NCBI GenBank assembly: GCA_963818775.1
Contig: CAWFUF010000033.1
Span: 62,001 to 126,000 of the forward strand
DNA: 64,000 bases
Direction of reading: 5' to 3'
Origin: JAMXLO01 sp963818775
Lineage (GTDB): Bacteria > Pseudomonadota > Alphaproteobacteria > Acetobacterales > Acetobacteraceae
A program made the position numbers and the translations under genes. Numbering within the stretch: the first letter of the stretch is position 1; each line of letters begins with the position of its first letter. Below are positions 44,147 through 52,483 of the stretch, in pieces. The notes beneath the pieces were generated by a model, which saw only the letters and a program-made list of their open reading frames with translations, was not told the DNA's origin and made no database searches.

Positions 44147-45276
44147 CTACATCCCAAGACGATGTGGTGCCGGGAAGATACCGATGCGGTCGGCACGGAA
44201 CGAACTGACCAAATCCTATGGTCAACCTCGATCGCACCCGTGCCGGCGCCCATCACGCCGTACACGCCGCTCTTCACCACCGTTGTGAGCTTCATCGTAG
44301 TCGGGTTCATGGTATCGATCTTGAATGGCACGTTGCAGTTCACCGCGCTCGAACTCGAAGCACTCGATCACCTGCTTGACCGATGCATCCTGACCGCCGA
44401 CCAGGATCATGTGCCCGTTGGGGGACCAACGCAGATTGTCTGTGAGGAAGCCAGTCGGCACCGTGTCCAGCTGCGGTTTGCCCGTGCCGCGGCCGATGCG
44501 CGCCACTTCACGACCTGACCAGACGGCGACATAAACCTCGTGCCCGTCCGGCGACACGATCACACCGTTCGGCCACGACAGGCCGGCACTCCCCGGCACC
44601 TCGGTCCAGCCCTTGCCCGGATGCCACTCGTCGAGCGCGCCCACCGGTTTGCCGTTCATCAGCTTGTCCATGCGCTGCGCATCGGTCGGGTCCCACAGGC
44701 TGGTCACGATGATGCCGCCATCGGACAGCGAAGCCACGCCATCGGGCCAGAAGCCCTTCGGTGCGACTACGCAGCCGGTCCAGGTGAAGCCTGGCTTCGC
44801 GCCGGACAGATCGACCGCGAACACCTCCACTGACTCGCGCCCGCCGTGATTGACCGCATACAGCGTCCTGTGCTGCCCGCCGCCTCGCGTCAGATCGAGG
44901 CCGTGCGGACCGAACGTCTTCATGTCGGGCACGCCGGGACAATCGGAATAGCGTGTCTTGTCAGGGCGGATGGCGATGTCGTCTGGCTGCACCTGGGTTA
45001 CGGTGTCATTGCGCGTATCAAACAGCTGCAGATAGCCTTGCTTGCCGGCTCGCGCGAGGTCGCTGCCGATGACCCAATGTGTGCCAGGCACAGGTGCGAA
45101 GTCCTCGACGTTGGGTGCGCCGCAGATGAACTTCACATCGCCAGCCGGTGCACAATCGCTTGCCGTCGCCGCGACCGCGGGTTTCAAATGCGCCGACCAG
45201 ATCGCGGCACCGATGACGAAACTCAGCGCACCACGCACCGCTAATGTGCAGAGGCGCACGAAAATCATTCCTGGCA
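44147..45276 (-). pseudogene. SMP-30/gluconolactonase-like secreted protein with two frameshifts
   Basis: The frame from the ATG at 45276 (GGGAG upstream) opens with a signal peptide (about 1-35, ending HLKPAVAA) and a six-bladed beta-propeller of the SMP-30/gluconolactonase type: FGPHGLDLTRGGGQHRTLYA, FWPDGVASLSDGGIIVTSLW, WPNGVIVSPDGHEVYVAVWS and TDNLRWSPNGHMILVGGQDA. Near 44340 the sense moves to another frame (CNVPFKIDTMNPTTMKLTTV), and near 44220 to a third (SFRADRIGIFPAPHR, ending GM) with the natural stop at 44147. Two one- or two-base indels therefore damage the last 65 residues. Most of the propeller is intact, so the product may be a C-terminally altered protein or an assembly artefact. 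Confidence 0.7.
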
Positions 45277-45439
45277 TTGGTTGCTCCCTTGCTCGGCGGT
45301 CCGTGGAGCCGCACAGGAACTGAGCAACATGGATCGGCCAAGCCACACGACACACGGACCATTGTGCTTCGTGCAACAGGGCGGTTCGGCCTAGCAATCC
45401 GCACAGCGCACGAATGTTCGTGAGCGGACGGGGAGCCGC

Positions 45440-46729
45440 CTATGCCGGCTGTGCCGCCTCACGCAACGCCGCGTCATACGCCTCGATCGGCCTTCGCGTC
45501 ATCGACAGTGTGGCAACGGCGCCGATCAGCGCTAGCACACCGGCGACTGCGAACGTTCCGTTGAAGCTGCCGGTGAGTCCCACGACATAGCCGGTGACAA
45601 TCGGCCCCATCATGCCGAACGAGTTGCCGCCGAGGACGGTGATGCTGGTCACCTTGCCGATGTCGGCCGGGTTACGAACCAGATCCGTCACCAGCGCGAA
45701 GTTCAGCGCACTCCCGGCCGCGCCAGTCGAGCGCGCGACTGCCAGGATCAGCACGATCAGCCAGAGATCGTCGACGAACGGGATCAGCAGAATGCTCGCC
45801 GCACTCACCAGCATCACCGCCAGCATCGACCGCCGCCGGCCAGTGTGCACTGCATGGCGCGATAGCAGCTTGTCGCTGAGCATACCCAGTGCCACGGCGA
45901 CCACGGTGGCTGCACCAAACGGCACCGCGGTCAGCATGCCGGCATTCATGACCGACAGGCCCTTCGCGGTCTGCAGGTAGTTCGGCAGCCACGTCAGCAG
46001 CATGTAGCCGCCATAGACCTCGCAGCCCTGTGTCAGGAACAGACCCCACACGCTGCGCAGCGTCAGCAGATGCCAGAGCGACGCAGCGGGCTGCGCGCGG
46101 GCCGTCCTCGCCTCGCCATCACGTTGGGCCAGGATCCTGTCGCGCTCGGCTGGATGCAGCCAACCCACGCGCTCCGGCCGGTCGAATGCGAACAGCCACG
46201 CCGCGAGCCATACGAAGCCGATGCAGCCGGCCACGAAGAAACCGGCGCGCCAGCCAAGCCAGGCCACAATGGCCGAGACAACCACAGCGCCTATCGCAGG
46301 GCCCGCAGCCGCGCCGGCACCGAACACCGCATTGGCAAAACCACGCTCGGATGCCGGAAACCATTCGCGGATCACCCGATTACATGCGGGCCAACTCGTC
46401 GACTCGCCCATTCCCATCACGATCCGCGTGGCGGCCATGGAGATGAAACCGGCGGTGAACCCGGTCAGCACAGTCGCTGCGGACCAGATGCCGATCCCCG
46501 TAGCATTCACCACCTTGCTACCGAACCGATCGACCAGCAGACCGACCGGGATCAGACACAACACATACATCCACAGGAAGGACGAGAGCAGCCAGCCCAT
46601 CTCGACCTTGGTCAGTCCGAATTCCGTGGCGATCGGCGTCACCGCGACCGACAGCGCGATGCGATCCGTGTAGTTGATCAGCGTCAGCGTGAACAGAAAG
46701 ACGCAGATCCAAAGCCTGCGATGGTGCAT
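45440..46729 (-). CDS. MFS transporter, anion:cation symporter (ACS) type
   Basis: 429 residues, 12 membrane helices. The N-terminus INYTDRIALSVAVTPIATEFG and the loop LLVDRFGSKVVNATGIGIWS with the D-R-x-G motif, and the later TRIVMGMGESTSWPACNRVI, are typical of ACS-family carriers that take up organic anions such as glucarate, galactonate, tartrate or 4-hydroxyphenylacetate. The start at 46729 gives the usual short N-terminal tail. The neighbouring propeller-type lactonase gene fits uptake and processing of sugar acids (inference). Confidence 0.88.
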   Translation of the reverse strand: MHHRRLWICVFLFTLTLINYTDRIALSVAVTPIATEFGLTKVEMGWLLSSFLWMYVLCLIPVGLLVDRFGSKVVNATGIGIWSAATVLTGFTAGFISMAATRIVMGMGESTSWPACNRVIREWFPASERGFANAVFGAGAAAGPAIGAVVVSAIVAWLGWRAGFFVAGCIGFVWLAAWLFAFDRPERVGWLHPAERDRILAQRDGEARTARAQPAASLWHLLTLRSVWGLFLTQGCEVYGGYMLLTWLPNYLQTAKGLSVMNAGMLTAVPFGAATVVAVALGMLSDKLLSRHAVHTGRRRSMLAVMLVSAASILLIPFVDDLWLIVLILAVARSTGAAGSALNFALVTDLVRNPADIGKVTSITVLGGNSFGMMGPIVTGYVVGLTGSFNGTFAVAGVLALIGAVATLSMTRRPIEAYDAALREAAQPA

Positions 46730-46811
46730 TGCCGTTTCCCCCGCGTCAGCTTGCGAGCAGGCGTGCAGGAGGGCAAGCTGCGCGTGATCGGCCAACTGGA
46801 GGAACTCAGCT

Positions 46812-47396
46812 ATGGCAATCGCGGAAGCCGTCCAGGAACACCCGGCGCTGCTCGCCGAACTGCCGCAGCGTCTGCACCACCACGCCTATGTCGTGCGCGA
46901 CCAGGAAGTGAACCGTCAGTTCTTCGAGGACCTGCTGGGCATCCCTCTCGTCGCCACCTGGTGCGAGAAGCACCACAACAGCTGGCTCGGCCGCGATGTC
47001 GCGATGTGCCACACCTTCTTCAGCATGGCCGATGGCGGCGCGCTCGCGTTCTTCGCGTTCGGCGACCCGGAGGTCTACAAGCTTGTGATCGCGGAAAAGC
47101 CCCCAGTGGTCGGCAGCTTCGATCACGTGGCGTTCAAGGTATCGGACCGCACGTATGACGAGATCATCGCGCGGCTACAGCGCACCGGCACGTTATTCCG
47201 CGAGAATGACCACGGCTACTGCAAGTCGGTCTATGCCACGTCACCCGATGGGCTGATCGTGGAGTTCACCGTCGATCCGCCGGGTGTCGAACAGATAGAC
47301 GCGATCCGGCGCGCCGACGCGCACTCCGAACTGGCACGTTGGATGGCCGGCGATCACCGCACCAACAACGATCTGCGGCCGCGCGACGGGAAATAA
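46812..47396 (+). CDS. VOC/glyoxalase-family protein
   Basis: 194 residues. Two beta-alpha-beta-beta-beta modules: HHHAYVVRDQEVNRQFFEDL with the first metal-ligand His and FSMADGGALAFFAFGDPE, then GSFDHVAFKVSDRTYDEIIA with the second His and KSVYATSPDGLIVEFTVD with the Glu ligand. It is a metal-dependent lyase/dioxygenase-type fold; the substrate is unknown. It diverges from the transporter gene by 82 bases. Confidence 0.88.
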   Translation: MAIAEAVQEHPALLAELPQRLHHHAYVVRDQEVNRQFFEDLLGIPLVATWCEKHHNSWLGRDVAMCHTFFSMADGGALAFFAFGDPEVYKLVIAEKPPVVGSFDHVAFKVSDRTYDEIIARLQRTGTLFRENDHGYCKSVYATSPDGLIVEFTVDPPGVEQIDAIRRADAHSELARWMAGDHRTNNDLRPRDGK

Positions 47397-47430
47397 CCGA
47401 AACATCTCTCGACCCGCGATTGCTCGTTCC

Positions 47431-47512
47431 GTCATGCCGACGCAGGTCGGCATCCACGTCTTCTCGTGGTGCGAGCGCCAAAGACGTGGATACCGACCTG
47501 CGTCGGCATGAC
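47431..47512. repeat. REP-like palindromic repeat
   Basis: The arm GTCATGCCGACGCAGGTCGG at 47431, continuing CATCCACGTCTT to 47462, is matched by the reverse complement at 47481-47512 with one mismatch in 32 bases and an 18-base loop. GTCATGCC...GGCATCCACGTCTT repeats are common intergenic palindromes in proteobacteria and usually dispersed in many copies. The element sits between convergent genes, so it may double as a bidirectional terminator. Confidence 0.85.
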
Positions 47513-47694
47513 GTTGGGCGGATCGTGCGCTGCTTGGCGCAGTTATTTCCCCTGGGTCCTAAGTGGGCAGATGCCGCCCGCTGTAGATGTCATTGACCTG
47601 CAGCGTGCCGAGGTGCGCCAATCGTCACGGCAATCTCCTGTTATCGCGCCGGCCGCCGATCTTCACTGCACGAAAGTGGGTGGGCAGAGGTATT

Positions 47695-48192
47695 TTACCC
47701 CCGCCAGATCCGCACCAGCGGCCCCTCCGCGCCGGACACCGGATCGGCCGCCGGTAGCTTCACCGCCGCGACGTTGCGCACCACCTCATCGTGCTCCGCC
47801 GGATTGCCACGCCGGAGATCTCTCCGAGCGGTGTTGTCGGGATAGGCGCCGACGATCAGCAGATCGGTGGTCTTGCCCTCATTGCAGTGGCCGACGCCGG
47901 CAGGCACCACCACGACATCGCCAGCACTGACCTCCAGCACCTGGCCCGCAGGGCCACCGAAACGCACCTTCGCCGAACCGCTCGCCACGCCCAGCACCTC
48001 GTGCGCGTCGCTGTGGAAATGGTGGAACGGATGCACCGCGTCGCGCCACGCTGCGGGCCATCGGTTGGCCGTGAACAGCCGCTCGATCGCCGCCGGATCG
48101 GCCGGCACCGCCTGTCGGTATACCAACAGCGGCAGCTTCGAGTTGGGGATCGCGCCATCGTCGGCGAATGTGAAGGTCTGAGGTTCGGTCAT
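47695..48192 (-). CDS. Cupin-domain protein
   Basis: 165 residues with one conserved cupin: HPFHHFHSDAHEVLGVASGS (His cluster and Glu ligand) and PAGVGHCNEGK (second motif His). It may be a small-molecule dioxygenase, isomerase or just a binding protein. The ATG overlaps the stop of the PIN toxin gene upstream (ATGA), an unusual downstream companion for a toxin-antitoxin pair. Confidence 0.85.
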   Translation of the reverse strand: MTEPQTFTFADDGAIPNSKLPLLVYRQAVPADPAAIERLFTANRWPAAWRDAVHPFHHFHSDAHEVLGVASGSAKVRFGGPAGQVLEVSAGDVVVVPAGVGHCNEGKTTDLLIVGAYPDNTARRDLRRGNPAEHDEVVRNVAAVKLPAADPVSGAEGPLVRIWRG

Positions 48193-48563
48193 CTGTATTT
48201 CTCCGCTGCTTCGGCAAGTTGTCGGTCGAGGGTCACCAGTTCGACCTCGAGGGTCCGGGCCAGATGCAGATAGCTGGCATCGTATCCTGTCAACCCGGCG
48301 CGCTGGGCAAGAGCAAGCACCGCAGCATGGTCAACATCCATTGTCTCGACCCGAATGGTTCTGCGCGTTGCATAGCGCGCGAGCAAGAGCGCGTGGTCGG
48401 CACGTGGACGACGCATTTTGGTGATGCAGATGTTGACGAGTTCGAAGTCAAGCAAAGCAGGTGCGACCAGATCGCAGCCTCGCACCTGAGCTGCGACAAA
48501 TTCGGCGGACGCCTCGGCGAACATCGCTACGGCAAGCACGGATGCATCAATGACCTTTATCAC
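48189..48563 (-). CDS. vapC: PIN-domain RNase toxin
   Basis: 124 residues from a GTG at 48563. The PIN acidic residues are present: VIDASVLAV (first Asp), ALLDFELVNI (Glu), TGYDASYLHLA (third Asp) and ELVTLDRQLAEAAEKY (fourth). This is a VapC-type Mg-dependent ribonuclease. The start lies 17 bases inside the antitoxin gene, giving the usual coupled translation of type II pairs. Confidence 0.88.
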   Translation of the reverse strand: MIKVIDASVLAVAMFAEASAEFVAAQVRGCDLVAPALLDFELVNICITKMRRPRADHALLLARYATRRTIRVETMDVDHAAVLALAQRAGLTGYDASYLHLARTLEVELVTLDRQLAEAAEKYR

Positions 48564-48801
48564 GGTGCCCGCTATCACGATCCGCCCGCACGATGGCGGC
48601 TGTCTCGTCTGGGGCGCGCAAGCCAAGCCTGCGAGCCTCTGCTACCACTTCATCCACCGTCTGATAGCGGGTCGGCTTCACCGCCTCTTCGATGATCGCC
48701 ATCAGTTCGCCTTGCAGCGACCGGTGATTCCGCGCCGCCCGTTCGCGAAGCCGCTCGACTACATCGTCGGGTGCGTTCTTGATCGACAGGTTGACCGGCA
48801 T
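48547..48801 (-). CDS. vapB: FitA/VapB-type ribbon-helix-helix antitoxin
   Basis: 84 residues. The N-terminal ribbon-helix-helix reads MPVNLSIKNAPDDVVERLRE, then AARNHRSLQGELMAIIEEAV, very like FitA. The C-terminal part (about 45-84) would wrap the toxin. It should neutralise the PIN protein and bind its own promoter upstream of 48801. Confidence 0.88.
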   Translation of the reverse strand: MPVNLSIKNAPDDVVERLRERAARNHRSLQGELMAIIEEAVKPTRYQTVDEVVAEARRLGLRAPDETAAIVRADRDSGHRDKGH

Positions 48802-48836
48802 TGTTTGCTCCAGAATAGCTCTGATTTGGAGCCGAT

Positions 48837-49883
48837 CTAGGATGACAGCCGATCGCCCTCAACCGCATCCTCCGCTTCATCCTCCTCGCCATACCCGACC
48901 AGCCGCAGCGCGCGTCCCTTGATGCCGCGGGTGCCGGCGGCGTGAATCAGCGCCTCCTCGCGGCCATGCGTCACCCAGACCTCCGGCGCGCCGACCTCAT
49001 CCAGCGTGGCGTTCAGCTCGTCCCAATCGGCATGGTCGGAGATCACCAGGGGCAGTTCCACGCCGCGGGACTTGGCGCGTTGCCGCACCCGCATCCAGCC
49101 CGACGCCATCGCCACCACGGGGTCCGCCAGTCGCCGCGCCCACCGGTCGGTGACCGCGGTAGGCGGCGCCAGGACGATCGTCCCCACCAACTCGCCCTTT
49201 GCCGCCGCCGTCGCAGGGCGTAGGTCGCCGAGCGCCACGCCGCACGCCTCGTACACCTGGCACAATACGGACAGCGCGCCGTGCAGCCAGATTGGTCGGT
49301 CCCAACCCGCCTGACGCAGCAGCGCGATCAGGCGCTGGCACTTGCCGAGGGCGTAACAGCCCACGACGTGGGTCCGATCCGGGAACAAGGCCACACTGGC
49401 AAGGAGCCGGCCGATCTCCTGCTCGGGCGGTGGATGGCGGAATACCGGCAGCGCGAAGGTTGCCTCGGTGACGAACACGTCGCAATGCTCCGGCACGAAT
49501 CCCACGCATGTCGGATCGGCAGTGCGCTTGTAGTCGCCACTGACGACCGCCCGCGTACCTTGGTACTCCATCGCCACCTGGGCGCTGCCCAGCACATGCC
49601 CCGCAGGCTGCAGCCACAGGTGCACGTCGCCGACGCGGAGCCTCTCGCCCCAGCCCAGCGCCTGCTGTGTGCCGCCGGCCCGGTCCTCGCCCAGGCGCGC
49701 GCGCATCAGCGCCAGAGTGTCCGCACTGGCGAGCACCGCCTGATGGCCCGGGCGCGCGTGATCGGAGTGCGCGTGGGTAATCACCGCACGGTCCACCGGC
49801 CGCAACGGATCGATGAAGAAGCCGCCAGGCTCGCAGTAGAGGCCCTGCGGCAGGGTCTTCAGCCAGGTCGAGGCATGCGGCAT
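48837..49883 (-). CDS. Ligase-associated DNA damage response exonuclease
   Basis: 348 residues of the metallo-beta-lactamase/beta-CASP fold. YCEPGGFFIDPLRPVDRAVI and ITHAHSDHARPGH give the HxHxDH zinc motif; GHVLGSAQVAMEY, VVSGDYKRTADPT and FVTEATFALPVFRHP are the other conserved segments. This protein type is normally encoded with an ATP-dependent DNA ligase, a DEXH helicase and PdeM as a predicted repair set. The helicase and PdeM genes are found 2-5 kb to the right on the opposite strand; the ligase is absent from the window. The ATG at 49883 matches the family start. Confidence 0.9.
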   Translation of the reverse strand: MPHASTWLKTLPQGLYCEPGGFFIDPLRPVDRAVITHAHSDHARPGHQAVLASADTLALMRARLGEDRAGGTQQALGWGERLRVGDVHLWLQPAGHVLGSAQVAMEYQGTRAVVSGDYKRTADPTCVGFVPEHCDVFVTEATFALPVFRHPPPEQEIGRLLASVALFPDRTHVVGCYALGKCQRLIALLRQAGWDRPIWLHGALSVLCQVYEACGVALGDLRPATAAAKGELVGTIVLAPPTAVTDRWARRLADPVVAMASGWMRVRQRAKSRGVELPLVISDHADWDELNATLDEVGAPEVWVTHGREEALIHAAGTRGIKGRALRLVGYGEEDEAEDAVEGDRLSS

Positions 49884-49933
49884 TCTGGCAAAATGGCCTT
49901 CTCTGCGGTCTATTGCCAGACCGCTCCGCGGCC

Positions 49934-51733
49934 TCAGCTCGCCAGTGCCAGCTCCTCCGCCACAATGTACGGGACCGTGCCGGCGACGGCTATCTCCAGC
50001 ATCGGCACCCCACCGACCGCCGGCAGAGGCAGAAGGGCATAGCCATCCGTCCAGCGCCTGAGCGCTATCCCGTCCCGCTCCGCGGCCCACCAGCCGCTGA
50101 CAAGTGACGGATGATCGAGCGGAATGTCACACACCTCGTCCCCGCCGCGCACCACAAGACGCGCAATCTGCACACCAAGGCAGCGGCGATCCTCCAACCA
50201 CGGACGCGCATCGCACGGAGCGGCCGCGTGTGAAACGAGGCGCACTTCGCTCGCTCCGCGCGGCAGCATGAAGATATATCGGTGCGCATCGGTGGTCACT
50301 GGCTTGATCACCCGGTCCCCTGCAAGCAGGCGCAGCTCCGGGTCACCTGTGGTCTGTGGGCTGACCGGCCGGCGACCGAGTGCGGCAGCGCGCTCAGCCA
50401 GACTCTGCCAGACAGGCCCGATGGACTTCTCATCCGTCACGAACGGTTCGCAGGAATTCGCTTCGCGCGTTGCATTGTCCGCATCATCGGTGAGATCGGG
50501 ATAGAGATGGCCAGGCTGACTGGAGTTGGCGAAGAAGCCGCGATTGCCGGTATCCAGATAGCTCTCCGCCGGCAAACCTTCGGCCAGCATGATGGCGTGC
50601 TTCTCGAGCTCCACATGGTAGTAGACGACAGAGCTCCGATCGGTCTCTTGCCGGATCGTCGCGCCATTGATCAGTTGCCGCGCGCAGATCAGCTTTCCTT
50701 CTGTCAGGATGGCGTGATCCGGCGAGACCAGCAGGTCGCGATGCGGCACATTGTCGGCAAACGCGCCCCGCTCGATGCGGATCGGCGCGACCAAACGCGG
50801 CTGTGGATGCGCTGCAAGGTTCACACGCCGATGGCCGATCCATATCACCGGAACCGGTGCAAGTTCGTCGCCACGGAGTGCCATCACTTGATCGCCCGGC
50901 CGCAGGGTCTCGACTGCAACTTGGCCATCGATGGCCTCGACCATGGTGCCCTGTGCGTAACAGACCATCAGCACTGTCCCGCCGCTGCCATCGTCGGCAA
51001 GGGCGAAGGCGCCAGGATTGTTGATATGGGCGATGGTGAAGACCGCGACGTTACCTGAGTCGATGGTCAGGGTCGTGCCGTTGTATTGCGTGGTTAACTG
51101 ATTCGAGAATGGCAGCGAACCGATATCGATCTCGTTGTCACCGCCAAAACCCACAATCGTTGCATTCAGCGTGCCACCAGCGTTGTCGAGCACAAACGTG
51201 TCGGAACCAGTGTCGGCAAAGCTGATCACGTTGGCCGCCGCATTGACGCCCGTGACGTTGCCGCCGACCTCGAGCGTCCCGTCCAAGGAAATCGCGTAAT
51301 CGCCGCTGCCCGAGACCGAGCCCGCGAACAGCTCACCACCATCGACAGCGACTGTGCCACCGCTGTCAATGATGCCGCTGCCGATGTCGAGCACGCCCTC
51401 GGTCATCGCGGTCGAATTGGCATCCAGGGTGAAGCTGCCGAATACGCTCCCTGTGCCACCCGCACCGACATCGAATATGCTGTGAGTGAGGGTCGCGTTG
51501 CCTAAGATTGACAAGGAACCATCGTCGATCAGGCGAATCGATCCTGAGGCCCCCCCAACGTGGAGGGTCCTTATCTGGTAAGGACGCTCAACCGCCGTAA
51601 TGACCACTGAGTATGTGCCGGACGCATTGATCACAACATCGTTGGTGTTGGTGGGAACACCCCCGCTCCAGTTCGAGGCAACCTCCCAGTTCGATGAGCC
51701 TTTAGCGGCGCCGACCCAGCTATTGGTCGCCAT
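49934..51733 (-). CDS. Hint-domain surface-type protein with beta-repeat N-terminus
   Basis: 599 residues. AGGAGAGAG precedes the ATG at 51733. The N-terminal 250 residues are Gly/Ser/Thr/Asp-rich beta-repeats (autotransporter-like passenger: TEGVLDIGSGIIDSGGTVAV and similar). At residue 258 a Hint (hedgehog/intein) domain starts: VCYAQGTMVEAIDGQVAVET, LRPGDQVMALRG, and SPDHAILTEGKLICARQLIN with the conserved His (340). In Hint domains the first Cys drives an N-S acyl shift and self-cleavage. The C-terminal 200 residues are unassigned. Acetobacteraceae encode many such proteins. No signal peptide is obvious. Confidence 0.8.
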   Translation of the reverse strand: MATNSWVGAAKGSSNWEVASNWSGGVPTNTNDVVINASGTYSVVITAVERPYQIRTLHVGGASGSIRLIDDGSLSILGNATLTHSIFDVGAGGTGSVFGSFTLDANSTAMTEGVLDIGSGIIDSGGTVAVDGGELFAGSVSGSGDYAISLDGTLEVGGNVTGVNAAANVISFADTGSDTFVLDNAGGTLNATIVGFGGDNEIDIGSLPFSNQLTTQYNGTTLTIDSGNVAVFTIAHINNPGAFALADDGSGGTVLMVCYAQGTMVEAIDGQVAVETLRPGDQVMALRGDELAPVPVIWIGHRRVNLAAHPQPRLVAPIRIERGAFADNVPHRDLLVSPDHAILTEGKLICARQLINGATIRQETDRSSVVYYHVELEKHAIMLAEGLPAESYLDTGNRGFFANSSQPGHLYPDLTDDADNATREANSCEPFVTDEKSIGPVWQSLAERAAALGRRPVSPQTTGDPELRLLAGDRVIKPVTTDAHRYIFMLPRGASEVRLVSHAAAPCDARPWLEDRRCLGVQIARLVVRGGDEVCDIPLDHPSLVSGWWAAERDGIALRRWTDGYALLPLPAVGGVPMLEIAVAGTVPYIVAEELALAS

Positions 51734-51871
51734 GCTCTCTCCTCTCCTCGCCACGCGTGCAGACGCGGCCGATGGTCCCCTTCGGTCCGCGGACAGTCGC
51801 TTCGCTCGGTTAACAGTCCATGAATCCGCCCCCGGCTTCCCGCCAGATGCAAGACCAAATAGAACGGTGGG

Positions 51872-52483
51872 ATGGCCGGAACATTGCCAGAACCTTTTGC
51901 CGCGTGGTTCGCGCGTCAGGGATGGACGCCACGGCAGCATCAGCTCGCGATGCTGGCCGCCGCCCGCACCGGGGGCAGCGTGTTGCTGGTCGCGCCCACC
52001 GGCGGGGGGAAAACTCTGGCAGGATTTCTGCCCACATTGGTGGCACTGAGCGAGGCGCCGCGCGCAGGCATTCACACGTTGTACGTCAGCCCGCTGAAGG
52101 CGTTGGCCAACGACATCGCGCGCAACCTGACCCGCCCGGTCGAGGAGATGCGGCTCTCAGTGTCGATCGAAACGCGCACCGGCGATACGCCAGCCAACCG
52201 CCGCGCGCGCCAACGGGTCAGCCCACCGAACATCCTGCTGACCACGCCGGAAAGTCTGGCGGTTCTGCTGTCGTCGGCGGATGCACCATCGATGTTCGCG
52301 GGGCTTGCCTGCGTGGTGATGGACGAGGTGCATGCGCTGGCCGGCACCAAGCGCGGCGACCAACTGGCATTGTGCGTTGCGCGGCTGATGACGCTGGCGC
52401 CGGCGTGCCGCCGTGTCGGACTATCGGCCACCGTGGCGCACCCTGACGCGATCCGCGCCTATGTCGGCGCCGAGAACGGGTGA
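51872..52483 (+). CDS. Ligase-associated DEXH helicase, N-terminal fragment
   Basis: 203 residues: the first RecA-like domain of an Lhr-type superfamily 2 helicase. Motif I is VAPTGGGKTLAGFLP, Ia LYVSPLKALANDIARNL, motif Ib TTPESLAVLLS, motif II VMDEVHALAGTKRG (DEVH), and motif III GLSATVAHP. It stops at 52481-52483 just after motif III, where the neighbouring frame opens at 52480 with an overlapping GTGA and continues the same protein without loss. One G appears missing in the GGG at 52478-52480. With it restored this and the next feature would be one protein of about 820 residues, the usual size. Confidence 0.85.
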   Translation: MAGTLPEPFAAWFARQGWTPRQHQLAMLAAARTGGSVLLVAPTGGGKTLAGFLPTLVALSEAPRAGIHTLYVSPLKALANDIARNLTRPVEEMRLSVSIETRTGDTPANRRARQRVSPPNILLTTPESLAVLLSSADAPSMFAGLACVVMDEVHALAGTKRGDQLALCVARLMTLAPACRRVGLSATVAHPDAIRAYVGAENG

